Source of the DNA: Amborella trichopoda
Lineage: Eukaryota; Streptophyta; Magnoliopsida; Amborellales; Amborellaceae
DNA length: 64,000 nt
Direction: 5' to 3'
Assembly (NCBI RefSeq): GCF_000471905.2
Contig: NW_006494931.1
Span: 4,084,730 to 4,148,729, forward strand
Below, one piece after another: positions 9,575-19,404 of the stretch. The position numbers and the translations under genes were made by a program. The notes beneath the pieces were generated by a model. The model saw only the letters and a program-made list of their open reading frames with translations. It was not told the DNA's origin and did not search any database. Within the stretch, counting starts at the first letter, position 1, and every line of letters starts with the position of its first letter.

Positions 9575-9945
9575 ACAATGGATTGTTTAGAACACAGCTA
9601 GCGCTGAGAACGTCCACTACTATTCCTTGGACACTTAGTCAGCACTGAGCCTTTTGAAAACGCAGTCGGCGCTAAGAACGTCCACCACTGTTCCTTGGAA
9701 ACTCAGCCGACACTAAGCCTTTTGAAAATGCAGCCGGTGCTGAGAACGTCCACCACTATTCCTTAGACACTCAGCCAGCGCTGAGCCTTTTGAAAATGCA
9801 GCCGGCGCTGAGAACGTCCACCCATTGTCTCTTGAACACTCAGCCTGCGCTGGGTCGTTAAGAACATAGCCAGTGCTGGGTTACTGAAAACACAGCTGGT
9901 GCTAGGTAGTTTTGACAACATAGCCGGTGCTGGGCGTGGATTAGC
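9575..9945. repeat. Minisatellite array upstream of the element A PMD promoter
   Basis: Units built on CAGCCGGCGCTGAG alternate with GAACGTCCACCACTATTCCTT, giving a compound period of about 68 bp (9653, 9721, 9789) with shorter sub-units (about 25-30 bp) near 9840-9945. It lies upstream of the TATA box at 10133. Confidence 0.85.
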
Positions 9946-10099
9946 GTTCGGGCTCTTACCTGAGCCCGACGCGGTTCTAGCCTCTGTTGCATAGGAATTC
10001 ATGAGCGGGGATAAAAACTTTTGCCTCGGGCCTCAGGACATTACCCGACCCGGTACGACCCACTAGCATTTGGCCTCCCTGGACGTGACTGGGATTCTC

Positions 10100-10175
10100 A
10101 GTTTGCAAGGGGCATTTGAGGGAAGGATCCGTCTATATAAGGGGGTAACCCCCATTTTCACTTTTTCACCGAAGG
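10100..10175 (+). promoter_or_regulatory. Predicted core promoter of the element A PMD gene
   Basis: CTATATAA at 10133-10140 is followed at once by GGGGGTAACCCCC, a perfect small palindrome, then TTTTCACTTTTTCACCGAAGG. The same order (TATAAAAG, GGGGG, AAAAA, CCCC, then an ACTTTACTGTTTTACTAAAG stretch) occurs on the minus strand at 36130-36080 in element B. Its distance to the ORF, about 1.0 kb, is also similar. Confidence 0.6.
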
Positions 10176-10769
10176 TAAAAAAACTTAAGGTAAAAAATTT
10201 TCAATAGTGAGAAGGAGATTTTTAGCAAAATCTTTGGTGAGAACGTAGAGGGTTCCGACAAGGGCAAGCAAGGAAGACTGTGCCTTGCAGGATTTTGCGG
10301 ACCAGGGCAGCGAAGCCACCAAGGAACTTGTTGAAGTTTTTCCGAAGTTACAAATGCTTGCAGTGAGAAAAGGGAATTCACCGGGATGTAGGGGAATTTC
10401 GGTCGTGGTTTTGAGGATTCTGGCGAAGGGAAAAAGAGGCGACAATGGAAGCAATTGGAACAGAGGGGCTCAGGGCTTTCCTTTAGTTTTGGTAGTTTTC
10501 CGTCGGGCGTAAGTGGTTTCTCGGTGTATTGGGGAAAGATGCAGAGGTTTTCGACAGTGGAGGAGAGTTTCAAGCGGTAACCTAAAGCGTTAAGGGAAAC
10601 GGACGGTTACAGGAGGTGGATCGTCGTAGGGAGGTGAACGGTTATCATTCCACACGTGTGAGGCCAGGACGTGGTGGCAGTTGTCAGGCGGCATTGTAGA
10701 GCTCGAGGTGACTCGTGCAGGATCTATAGCATGTGTGAAAGATTTGATCCTGAGTGGCAACTATCTTTT
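10176..10769 (+). other. Long leader of the element A PMD gene
   Basis: About 0.6 kb between the predicted TATA box and the second array. Frames open here (for example on the minus strand at 10166-10573) have no recognised domain and are taken as chance. No clear intron signals were resolved, though a leader intron is possible. Confidence 0.4.
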
Positions 10770-11110
10770 AGAAACTCAGTCAGCGCTAGATGTTAGCAAA
10801 CACAGTCAACGCATAGCGTTAGCCAACATAGCCAGCACTAAGTCTTGCGTACTCAATCAGTGCTGGACCTCTGAAGGTACACCCAGTGTTGTGCCTTTAA
10901 AGACACCGTTGGCATTAAGTTTCAAAAAACGCAGCCGGTGCTAAGCTTCTAAGAACCCAACCAGCATTAGGCTTCTAAAAATCCCAGCTGGTGCTAGGCC
11001 TTTGAAAACCCAGCTGGCGCTAGGCTTCTAAAAACCCAACCGGCATTAGGCTTCTGAAAACTCAGCCGACGCTAGGCTTCTGAAAACTCACCCGGTGCTT
11101 AACTAGTGTC
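10770..11110. repeat. 26-bp minisatellite in the PMD leader of element A
   Basis: About twelve units near the consensus GCTTCTGAAAACTCAGCCGG plus CGCTAG, more regular toward 11110. The core CGGCGCTAG..TCT resembles CGGCGATAG..TCT in the equivalent position of element B (35240-35360), which has the same 25-26-bp period. Confidence 0.85.
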
Positions 11111-11152
11111 TCAACAATTTTCCTTCGTCGGTGAACCCTTGAATCTCTTACA

Positions 11153-12925
11153 ATGGCTAAGGCTTCTTACCAAACTTCCGACATAAATAACCTTCCCAGG
11201 GAAGGAGAAGTTGGCACCAATGATTTTATGGGTGAGGCTCTAGTAAGGGGTGAGCCCATTTGGCTAACTGCGCATGTATGCAGACTGGAGTGGCCTCTTA
11301 ACATCACTTTCATCACCGACCCTGTTCGTTTTGAAGTCTGGAGTGATAATGATGCCAATGTGAGTATTGAAGAAGGGGTGGCACTTCTCCATTGCATGCA
11401 TAACTTGCCCACCCTCGGAAAAAGAATGGTGCAAACAAAGGGGCTAATATGGTCGCGCAAGGGCCTTCTAGTACAGAGGGAGAACCAATATCTAAAGGGA
11501 TACTCTTCATGGACCACCAGGGTGTTAGTGTCGTACATGAGCATTCTTGAACGTGCTTCACTACTGACAGCAATTCAGTGCCTGGCCAGTTACAATGATC
11601 GGTGTTCTAACACCATCAAGGCACTGCTCGAGACGTGGAACCACATAAGCAACACCTGGCTTTTTGGGTATGGTGAAGCAGGAATGTCCTTGCTAGATCT
11701 TCATTATGTCGGGGGTCTCCCTCTGATCGAGACCATGTATGATGAATTCGTGCCCCAAAATTCAATCATCTTTGGTGGTGCTAGCTTGGGAGGAGAGGAG
11801 CCACCTGCTAGTCTTCAAAAGATTTTCGAGGTTTATCAGTTACTTCATGCTCAATCTAGCAATAGTCGGGTAACTTTCACCGAATGGGTGAAATTCTTTT
11901 ATGGGGACTATCTTGAAGGTAGTCAGGGTACTCCAAGAGGGAAAGGGAAGGCAGTTGCAAAGGAGAGACCTCCCATGTATCAACCAGAAACCACTGACAA
12001 TCGTGTCTTCTTGACCACATATTTGGCCTTATTTTTATGCAAATTTGTGCTCCCTGGAGGGGCAGATGACATTCGTCCAGGCACCTTCTATGTAGCCTGC
12101 GGCATGACAAGAGGGTATGAATATGCCCTTGCTCAACCAGTCCTGTGCAATATTTACCACGGCTTGGGGGCCATCTCCTGCGGAAAGGCTTACAAAGGCA
12201 AAAAGGGAGGGAATAGCGTTTTCAGACGAGAAGCATTCCCCGGGGACTTTAAAACTCCTTTCCCCATCCATTACATATATGGGTGGCTAGGGGCCTATTT
12301 CCCTGCCACTTATATCAGAAGCCAGGGTAGAGGGGATAAATTGTGCCCCTTCTTGATGATGATTGCTAGTCAAAAGGCAATATTTCATAGCCCAGGGGAA
12401 GCTCGGGGCTTATTTGGGAATGAATCCTTGAATATGCGATGGGTCCCATTTCCGATTGGGAGCTTCACCGACCGTGCTTTTATTGACGAACTGGGGAAGG
12501 AATTGGATGGTGCCCCTACTACTATTAGGGAGCTCATGTTCATCCTGAGCATTAGAGGGGGTGTTTTACCCTATCGGACCCCTCACAATGCTAGATTAGA
12601 AGGATATTTCCCTTATTGCTTCGCCTGTCAGCATGGGCTTGATCTGGGTTGCCCCTTCTCCATGTTTTTTGAAAAGCGTCGAGGCAGAAAAACCATAAGA
12701 AAGATGGAAGAGCTTGGGACTCTGCGAGAGTGCTGGCTGTCAAGACATATACGGACCGCATGGTCCACATGTCTAGAGATGACAGAAATAAGCAAATATG
12801 TGATACCTTATTTTGAAAGAAGGGTTAGGGTGACCGAGGTACATGCAAACTGGTGGAGGATCACCATCAAGGGATACTGGGATGAAGATCACCCATGGAA
12901 AGGGGAGCACGGTAACTGGCGCTAG
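11153..12925 (+). CDS. Plant mobile domain (PMD) protein, 590-codon open core
   Basis: Aminotransferase-like PMD family, found in plant transposons and in domesticated MAIN-type nuclear proteins; biochemical activity is unknown. Residues about 155-205 show the family block with KALLETWNHISNTWLFGYGE, then SLLDLHYVGGLPL and YDEFVP. About 240-250 shows FTEWVKFFY; about 285-355 shows TTYLALFLCKFVLPGG, then RPGTFYVACGM and QPVLCNIYHGL; about 385 has HYIYGWLGAYFP. A Lys-rich stretch (about 262-272) splits the two halves. The ATG lies 20 bp after a CCTTGAATCTC leader and is the first in frame. The ORF is uninterrupted here; two in-frame TAG codons then follow, after which homologous sequence resumes in the same frame. 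It is antisense to the gag-protease of element A. Confidence 0.85.
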   Translation: MAKASYQTSDINNLPREGEVGTNDFMGEALVRGEPIWLTAHVCRLEWPLNITFITDPVRFEVWSDNDANVSIEEGVALLHCMHNLPTLGKRMVQTKGLIWSRKGLLVQRENQYLKGYSSWTTRVLVSYMSILERASLLTAIQCLASYNDRCSNTIKALLETWNHISNTWLFGYGEAGMSLLDLHYVGGLPLIETMYDEFVPQNSIIFGGASLGGEEPPASLQKIFEVYQLLHAQSSNSRVTFTEWVKFFYGDYLEGSQGTPRGKGKAVAKERPPMYQPETTDNRVFLTTYLALFLCKFVLPGGADDIRPGTFYVACGMTRGYEYALAQPVLCNIYHGLGAISCGKAYKGKKGGNSVFRREAFPGDFKTPFPIHYIYGWLGAYFPATYIRSQGRGDKLCPFLMMIASQKAIFHSPGEARGLFGNESLNMRWVPFPIGSFTDRAFIDELGKELDGAPTTIRELMFILSIRGGVLPYRTPHNARLEGYFPYCFACQHGLDLGCPFSMFFEKRRGRKTIRKMEELGTLRECWLSRHIRTAWSTCLEMTEISKYVIPYFERRVRVTEVHANWWRITIKGYWDEDHPWKGEHGNWR

Positions 12926-14779
12926 GAGACCAAATAGAGAAGGACAATGGATACTGCTCATGGCCAGGTTTTTGTCTTAGAATATCCCTCAAACTGGCAA
13001 GCTTTAGGGATTCCTCGAGAGATAGCGGCCGATGACACCTCGCCACAATTCCTCACCATGAAACAGAGAACTGAGAGCATCTTCAATAAACTCAGTTCTG
13101 TCTTTGAATGGAGTGAGGACCGAAAGGTCCCAGGTCATGAGGGGCGTCCCATTCAGGATTTGAACACACTGATCAGGAGTGGTCCTCCTAGGAAATTGGC
13201 TGCAAGTGCTTCTTAAGGAGGGAGTTCCAAAGTGGTTGCTCCTCCTTCAGCAGAAGGGAGGAAAAGGAAGTGTTCTACCACTACCAGTACTCGTGCACAA
13301 ACTCAAAGTGGTAAACGTGCTCGAAAGCGTAGGGGTGCCAAACTTCTTGTGATTTTGGAATCATGAGATAGCTCTCCTTCTAATTCATTAGCATCTCCTC
13401 CAATATCACCTTCTGCGCTTTCTCCACGATCTTCTGTCTCTCCTGAATTGTGTTCTTCTTCTTCAGAGACTAAGATGAATGACTCTGGCCCTTTCGAGCC
13501 AATTATGATTGCTTCTGATAGGGAAATGACCCCAAGACTTGGGGAGATGCCCACAAGTCTGACAGTAATCCCTGAGTCTGATTCGGTTCATGACGAAACT
13601 AATGATGCTGGAGGCTCTGTGGTTCAAGAGTTTAGTGCCCCAGTTGGAACAAGAGCCATGATTAAAGAAGAAGGGCCTCTGGTTAGCGAGGCTCTTGAGT
13701 GTCAAGAGGCTGCTACCCCGAGGGCACAGATAGTGAAGATGAAGGGATTGAGCTTTTTATGGCCGAGGTTCTGACTGTTGAGGGCGGAGGCCAGATGGAA
13801 GGAACCATGGCTGCGGCGACGAAGGCCAAAGAGACGAGGCGGTTCCTGAACTTGCCAATGCTGACATGGCAATTCAGGAGGGTGAGAAACAAGGGGAGGC
13901 AGCTTCTTTGGAGCCCGTTGGGACAGAAGTGGAGGCCTCAATAGGCGCGGGAGAAGGCGACGAGGCTGGTATTGAAGAATCCAAGCAAGACGAGGCTGAG
14001 GTGCACGATGCTCTAGAGCTTGCCATCATTTCATAAGAGTAGGTAGCTCAGATGGCTATCACTTCAACAAGCTCGGTCCTTGAAGCCGAAATCTCTTCAG
14101 CAGTAGCGATCCCAGCAACATCATTTAGGCACATTTTAGCGGGGTATCTAGTATGATTGCAGGCATGCTTTGTGCAGGCCTTCAGGGTTTAAGGGAGATG
14201 GCTTTCAATGAGCTGAGCGAAGCCTTGGCCAAACTCTGGGAATTTGCTGCGATGACCACAATTGTTGAGAGTGCATCAGAAGTCCTTTCCCATTTTGATG
14301 CAACCCCAAATTAGTTGGAGAGCTTGTGGTCGGGAATACTGCATCATGAGGTGGAGACCAGTAGGCTAGCCTCCTTGGAGGAGTCAATCTTGTGTCATCA
14401 TGAGGAGATAGATTCTTGTACTGAGAAGAAGGCCACTATGACTAGTCGTCAGCTGGATCTCAAGAAGGAGGCACAGGCTTGCTTCAAGTGAATGGTCAAA
14501 GTAAGATAAGAGATTCAAATATTAAGGCAGGAATTCACTGAACTTGAGAAGGAGATGATTCAGAGAAGGGCCATATAGGCCGCTTTGATTGCGGATTTAT
14601 CCGAACTCACTTGTACCATTGAGTCCGAAGCTGTGGCGATGGAGGAGGAGACTCAAATGGTGGCCGAACTGAATAAATGTGTCCAGGACACTGAGGCTTT
14701 CATTGCAGCGTGCAGAGCGGAGATCAAGAAGACCATCGATCATTTTTTAAAATGTCTTTTCTTTGGCCACCACTTGTAA
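12926..14779 (+). pseudogene. C-terminal extension of the element A PMD protein (broken)
   Basis: After TAG at 12923-12925 and another TAG close by, the same frame continues to 13216, with a short block (FNKLSSVFEWSEDRKVPGHE) that has a counterpart in element B (LYHLSAIFKWKEGPKVHGHE). Then come a basic stretch (KRARKRRGAK), a Ser/Glu-rich acidic region with frameshifts (13370-14040), and a Glu-rich coiled-coil-like tail at 14585-14779 ending FIAACRAEIKKTIDHF. The frames at 11153, 12947, 13448 and 14585 are identical, so the original protein was probably about 1,200 residues. At least five stops and two frame changes are present. Confidence 0.7.
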
Positions 14780-14934
14780 AAATTTTGAACTCATGAATAA
14801 AATGCTTTTGTTTCTCTTCTGACTAACTTTGCTACATGATTTCATTCTGCTCTTTACTTTGTTTCACCTCATGTACTCTTTTTGGGCTTGAGCACCTCTC
14901 GACATAATTGTCCCAAGGGGCTATGAGCCTTGTT
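14780..14934. other. Convergent gap between PMD tail and gypsy tail in element A
   Basis: About 155 bp separate the 3' ends of the two opposing reading frames. RT-RNase H-integrase would normally follow protease here but nothing resembling them is present. A 28-bp tandem duplication (GAGCCTTGTTTAGTCATATG...) begins at about 14927. Confidence 0.7.
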
Positions 14935-15775
14935 TAGTCATATGGCGGGCATGAGCCTTGTTTAGTCATATGGCGGGCTGCTGGAGCTTCAATAACTTCG
15001 AAATGGGGAGTCATTGCTTTTTCTCTTCTTAACGGTTGATTGGCCAAGGGCTCATAATTCATTTTCCTCATCATTTGGTGAGCCTGCTCACTAAGATAGT
15101 TCAATTGGGAGGGGCTTTGGCCTCCATTAGTGGTGCCTTCACTTCAAACCCGTCATAGCTCTTGGTCTGAGCAACGGACTCCTTGAGATGTTTTGAAGCA
15201 ATACCCGTAACCGCCAATTGGCTTTGGAGACTGTGAACTTCGCTTCTTAACTCTACTAGAGGATCATGTTCTTGAGGGGAAGAAGACTGTCCCTTCTCAA
15301 ACTATTCTCCCCCCGCGAAACCAGAGAAGTGCTGAATTTGTGGCTGGCCACTGGTCTGTACTGACCCTGTTGTGGGACGAGGAGTCCTCTATGCTTATAT
15401 CAACCAGATTTTGAAAAATCTTTCACAGTGGTTGGCGCGCCACTTCTGCTTCTAGAGTGCAATAGGGATTATGCAGGACTTTTTGATGGTCTGGAGTATA
15501 GGTATCTTTGGAGCTGGCAATTTTATCCTGACTCGCTCAATCTCAGGAATTACCTCTGGTTCATCTTCTGACGAAGGTTGCTCCGAACTATGGGCAGAGG
15601 GCGAGGACTCCTCTTCTAGTGAAGACGAAGTTTCTTCAGGGATGATTGTGGGGATGCTAGAATGAATGGGAGTTAGAGGGAGAATTCTGTTTTGCCTTTC
15701 TTCCTCTTTAAACATGTTTATCAATGTTCTCCCCACATCCTCAACATCTTCATGAGGTGAAGATGTTGTCTTCAT
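14935..15775 (-). pseudogene. Post-protease region of element A (acidic linker and conserved tail)
   Basis: 15775-15452 is an open 107-codon stretch with EDVGRTLINMFKEEERQNRI and a Ser/Glu-rich acidic part; the element B counterpart is EDLGWMITKMFKEEERQSKI. Below 15330 the frame is broken but contains VELRSEVHSLQSQLAVT and a Met-Asn-Tyr-Glu-Pro-Leu motif matched in element B (ELRSEVRNLQSQLEVM, MRTMNYEPL). In some large gypsy elements a G-patch-like segment sits between protease and RT; this may be its relic (inference). Confidence 0.6.
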
Positions 15776-16300
15776 TATAGACTTGTGATCTCCATCATTT
15801 AGCTTCTGAGGCGAAACAAGATCTGTGAAGTAATACTTAGCATTAACATAACGAGTTTCGGCTACAGAAAATGGTTTTTTGTCGACATAGACTGTATGTT
15901 GTCTCCCATCTCGACACTACTTGAAGCACTTACGTAATGTCGATGGAACCACTCCTTGATCATGGAGCCATGACCGACTGAGGAGAATGTCGTAGGAATT
16001 GTCGGTGTCGATTACATGAAACTAAGCGTAATTGTTCAGCTCTCCGATCTTAAAGAAAAGGCGAATTGTGCCAGTTGACTTCTCTCTTGATTGGTTGAAC
16101 CCTTGAACTGTGACATGGGTCGGAGTAAGATCTTCATACCCTAATCCCAATTGAGTAAAGATCCTCCTTGGGATATGGTTGACTGCTGAACCTCCATCTA
16201 ACATAATTCGGTTGATGGGACAAGCATGTAATTCGCCAGTCACAAAGAGTGGGCGATTATGAAACTTTTCTCCCAATTACAGATCGTCCTCTGAAAAGGT
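15776..16300 (-). pseudogene. Retrotransposon aspartic protease of element A
   Basis: The minus strand encodes NRPLFVTGELHACPINRIML, then the active-site block DGGSAVNHIPRRI, a TPTHVTVQGFNQS block and, in a broken stretch, the second family block DILLSRSW. The catalytic triad position reads D-G-G rather than the usual D-S/T-G, as in element B. Stops and a frame break separate the N- and C-terminal parts. It processes Gag-Pol in intact elements. Confidence 0.75.
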
Positions 16301-16559
16301 GATTGACATACATCCTCCTAAAATCGTCGGGTCCAGCTTAATGGGTTCCACTTCGGTCTTGTACACCTTTGAGTTAGAGAGAGCTTGAACAAAGCCTTGA
16401 GATTATGAGGGCATCATACATGCTGAGAAAGGCTAGAAGCTTCCTTAGATTGCCTATCACATCATATTTTACTTTTTCTTGGTCAAGGCTTTATGCTCCT
16501 AATCCTGCCACTGGTTTTGGTGGTATGCTGGGTTGAGGAGCGGGTTTAAGTGGAAGAGG

Positions 16560-17250
16560 TTTACTTTGGCCTGCTGGCTGACTTGACTACACAGTGGGCT
16601 TGGTTTGGGTGATGGAGGTTTGAGGTTTTGGAGGAGATCAAGTAAGAGGTATTCCTGGGAATTGGAAATTAGGTGGATTGTTTGGGGTATTTGGCTTAGA
16701 AAGGAGCCCAGGAAGTTGGAGGATGGGCAAATTATTATTTGGATTAGGGCGAAGTGGCAAATTAGGAAACTCCAAAGTGTCTGACTTCTGCGGTGGAGGT
16801 TGTAACGTCTTCCCCGACCTGAGGCTCATTTTCCTTGTGCTAGATGATGGTCTTGAGATTTGCACCATATGACAAACCTCTCGAGGATAAAAGCTCTGGC
16901 CCTTCGATTCCTTCAGTCGCTGCTCAAAGTTAGGCTCAGGGGGCCACTGGGGTTTCTTTAGCTTCTACTTTTTGTGCTTCTTTAATGAAGGTGGCTCTGC
17001 CTTAGCTTTAGATGCTAGTTTTTCAGCAACTATTAAGAATCCAGCTGTCTGGGCCAGGGTCTTTTTCAACTACTTCCATTGCATCTTGCTTATATTGATT
17101 CCTTCGAGTTCTCTGTCGAGAGCCTCGAAGACTGGGCATTTCAATGTTGTACCAGCAGGAGACATTGTGGAAGAAGGATGAGAAGCAGAAGAAGAAGAAG
17201 GAGAAGGTTCAGAAAGTGGGAGACTTTTAAGGTCGTTCCCCTCTTCAAAC
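16560..17250 (-). pseudogene. Gag C-terminal region of element A
   Basis: 16868-16638 encodes MVQISRPSSSTRKMSLRSGK followed by a Pro/Asn-rich linker. Further upstream (about 17170-16960) are AGTTLKCPVFEALDRELEG and LAQTAGFLIVAEKLASKAKA. Element B has the same order: LAQAAGFSTALDALSTRAK, then MGLRSGKKLQLTPQ. The gag core and zinc knuckles are missing, apparently lost with the 5' end of the element. Confidence 0.65.
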
Positions 17251-17588
17251 CGATCTGGGCTGCTTTTTATGTCATCAATAGGGTTGAACGTGCGCAGGGA
17301 ATCTTTTAGGTCTTTCCCTTGCCTAGACCATTGGGGAGTACTTTTAACGTTGTCACCCTCATTGGACGTGCTCTAAGGAGAAGATGACTCGGGGATGTCC
17401 TCTTGATGGGATAAGGAATGAAGAACGATCGTACTAGGGATGAAATCTAGTAAGCTTGGCAGTGGGGGAAGGGGCCTGAGAAATTCCTGCTGGACTGGCA
17501 GTTGAGCCGTCTTGTTTCTTTGACGAGCAGTCCTTGGTGCCCATCTCCTTCTGGTTTTCTGAGGTAGTGCTTGATTCGTCTGCTAGGC

Positions 17589-17999
17589 TTTGAGATAGGC
17601 TTCAATATCCTAAATTGGAGGCAAATGAATGCACCTAAGTTTCCCAACCTCTCCAAGATGGCTTGAGATGTTTTGGTTATTCATGTTTCTACAGTTTCAT
17701 CAGAGTCGACATTTAGCACAATGGGGCGCATTCTTGATGATTATTGTAGCTCGTTGAAGATAGAGACAATACAAGCTTTGATGTATGCACAAGATTAGCT
17801 TCGTAATGATTTTGAAGGTAGAAAATGAATATCTTTCCATATTTAAATTATTATTGATTTTATGTTATTCTTAATTGTAATTGCTTTTGCAAGTTAATTG
17901 TTACTATTTTTTTTTTTTTGCCTTTTAGATTTAGTTGAGGATCTATCTTATAATTTGGCTCGTTGTACACTTTGCAATGATGATGAAGATTGTGATTGA
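17589..17999 (+). pseudogene. hAT transposase C-terminal dimerisation domain remnant (two exons)
   Basis: 17589-17817 reads ILNWRQMNAPKFPNLSKMA, a TGA, then VSTVSSESTFSTMGRILDDY, CSSLKIETIQALMYAQD, a TAG and LRNDFE. This is the hAT dimerisation block (KYP.LS.MA.D.L.IPVSTVASES.FS.GGR.L). A GT donor at 17818 and a T-rich AG acceptor ending at 17938 join in frame to a last exon ending at 17999 (DLVEDLSYNLARCTLCNDDE then DCD and stop). Two in-frame stops make it non-functional. Upstream exons are absent, replaced by element A. Confidence 0.8.
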
Positions 18000-19404
18000 T
18001 CATTGGGTAGGTAAATTGTATTTCTTATTGCATAGTTTAATGAATATTTCAGCATTCTATCTAATCAATGCTCATGGATACATCTTGATTATTTGTTTGC
18101 TCTTTATTACATAGAATTAGTGAAATGATTTCCTTGCAAGGAGAAGCAGAGAGGGCAGCAGAAGCCTTGGATGCAGATTGCACTAAGGCTTATTTCTTAT
18201 TAGTTCAACTGCATCATTGTTCTTGGCTACCCGTTGGATCCTAGGGTTCTCTCAGTTTTAGGTTTTGACACATTGTAACTTGCTTTTTTTGATGTGGTGC
18301 TTGAATGAAATATGGCTATACTTTGGGTTATTGATCATTGGGTAGGTAGGTGAAGGTGCTTGTCTGTGTGGAAGGAATTGTTGAGCAAGAGATGTTTTCT
18401 CTCTCTAAAAACTACTTGGTTGTTCTGTCTTGTTTAAGAACTAATATGTGGTTTTCTCTCTCTAAGAGAAGTGGTTTTCTCTCTCTAAGAGCTAGATGAT
18501 TTGTATCTCTTATTGGCTAGTAGGATAAGGGGGTTTCTCTTTCTAAAAACTAGGTGCTCTCTCTCTCTTTGATTTTTGGTTTTTTTGTTCAATGAGTTTT
18601 GGGGGAGTTTGTAGATTGGATTTTCGGTCATGGTTCTGGATTTGAATGGAGATGTGATTATGAGCATGGATGTGAGATATTGATGTTGAAAATGCTGAAT
18701 CTTTGTTGGGTTTTGGTGATTTTTTTATTGGAATTTGCATTAGAGAGAGAGAGGTGTTTTTCTTTATTTGTGAGTTAGAGCAAGTCTTTCTATTTCTGTG
18801 TTTCTCTCTGGTTGATTTGTCGTTCATTTGTGTGTATATGAGAGAGAGAGAATGTGTTTATGTGAGAGAGAATAGTTGTGTATGAGAGAGGTTAAGTGTT
18901 GAATGTTTTTGAGCTAGAGAGAGGGAGAGGAGTAGTAGGATAAGTGGGTTTCTTTCTCTAAAAACTAGGTGCTCTCTCTCATGTTGGGGAGCGTCAAAAG
19001 GAGCGAATAAAGACAAATAAAGTACTGAGATTTGTTTGAATGGCAAAATGGTATTTTATCATATTGAAAATTGAAAGTAAATACGGATCCGAATATGGAT
19101 CTTATATAAAATTTTAGATGCATATCTGGATCTGAATATTTAGGATCCAATTTTGACCCAGATCCGACTCTGATACGATATATATTATTTGGATCTGGAT
19201 TGAGATCTGGATTTGGTCAAATATGGCCCCGATCCGACCCGCTCTCACCCCTAGGTTATATATCCCAGATGGTTTGCTAATATAGTGCCAATCAAAAAGA
19301 AGAACGAGCAGATACGAGTCTAGAATCAACGCGGCATGTCCGAAGGATGATTTTCCCTTACCCCTCATAAAAAATCATGATTGACTCCACAATAGCTTGT
19401 TAGG
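18000..19404. repeat. CT-rich and GGATCTGGAT-rich non-coding repeats
   Basis: The unit AGTAGGATAAG-GGGTTTCT-TCTCTAAAAACTAGGTGCTCTC occurs at about 18519 and 18931, and shorter GGTTTTCTCTCTCTAAGAG units at 18450-18490. From 19083 to 19235 there are many variants of GGATCTGGAT, GATCCGAATATGGATC and CAGATCCGAC. No ORF with a recognisable domain. The first 250 bases may be 3' UTR or flank of the hAT remnant. Confidence 0.55.

Larger units (their letters stand above)
9230..17560 (-). mobile_element. Element A: truncated Ty3/gypsy element with an antisense PMD gene
   Basis: On the minus strand, in order: gag C-terminus (about 17250-16560), aspartic protease (16300-15776), post-protease tail (15775-14935). 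Convergent on the plus strand is a PMD gene (11153-14779) with its own promoter and two minisatellite arrays (9575-9945, 10770-11110). No RT, RNase H or integrase lies between protease and the PMD gene, only about 155 bp. No LTR was found at either end, so both ends seem lost; the right end abuts a hAT fragment at 17589. Element B has the same layout in the opposite orientation. Confidence 0.75.

Noticed and set aside
14780..14934. Hidden RT or integrase between the element A tail and PMD gene
   Set aside because: All six frames were considered; only about 155 bp are available and no YxDD, DDE or HHCC motif is present.
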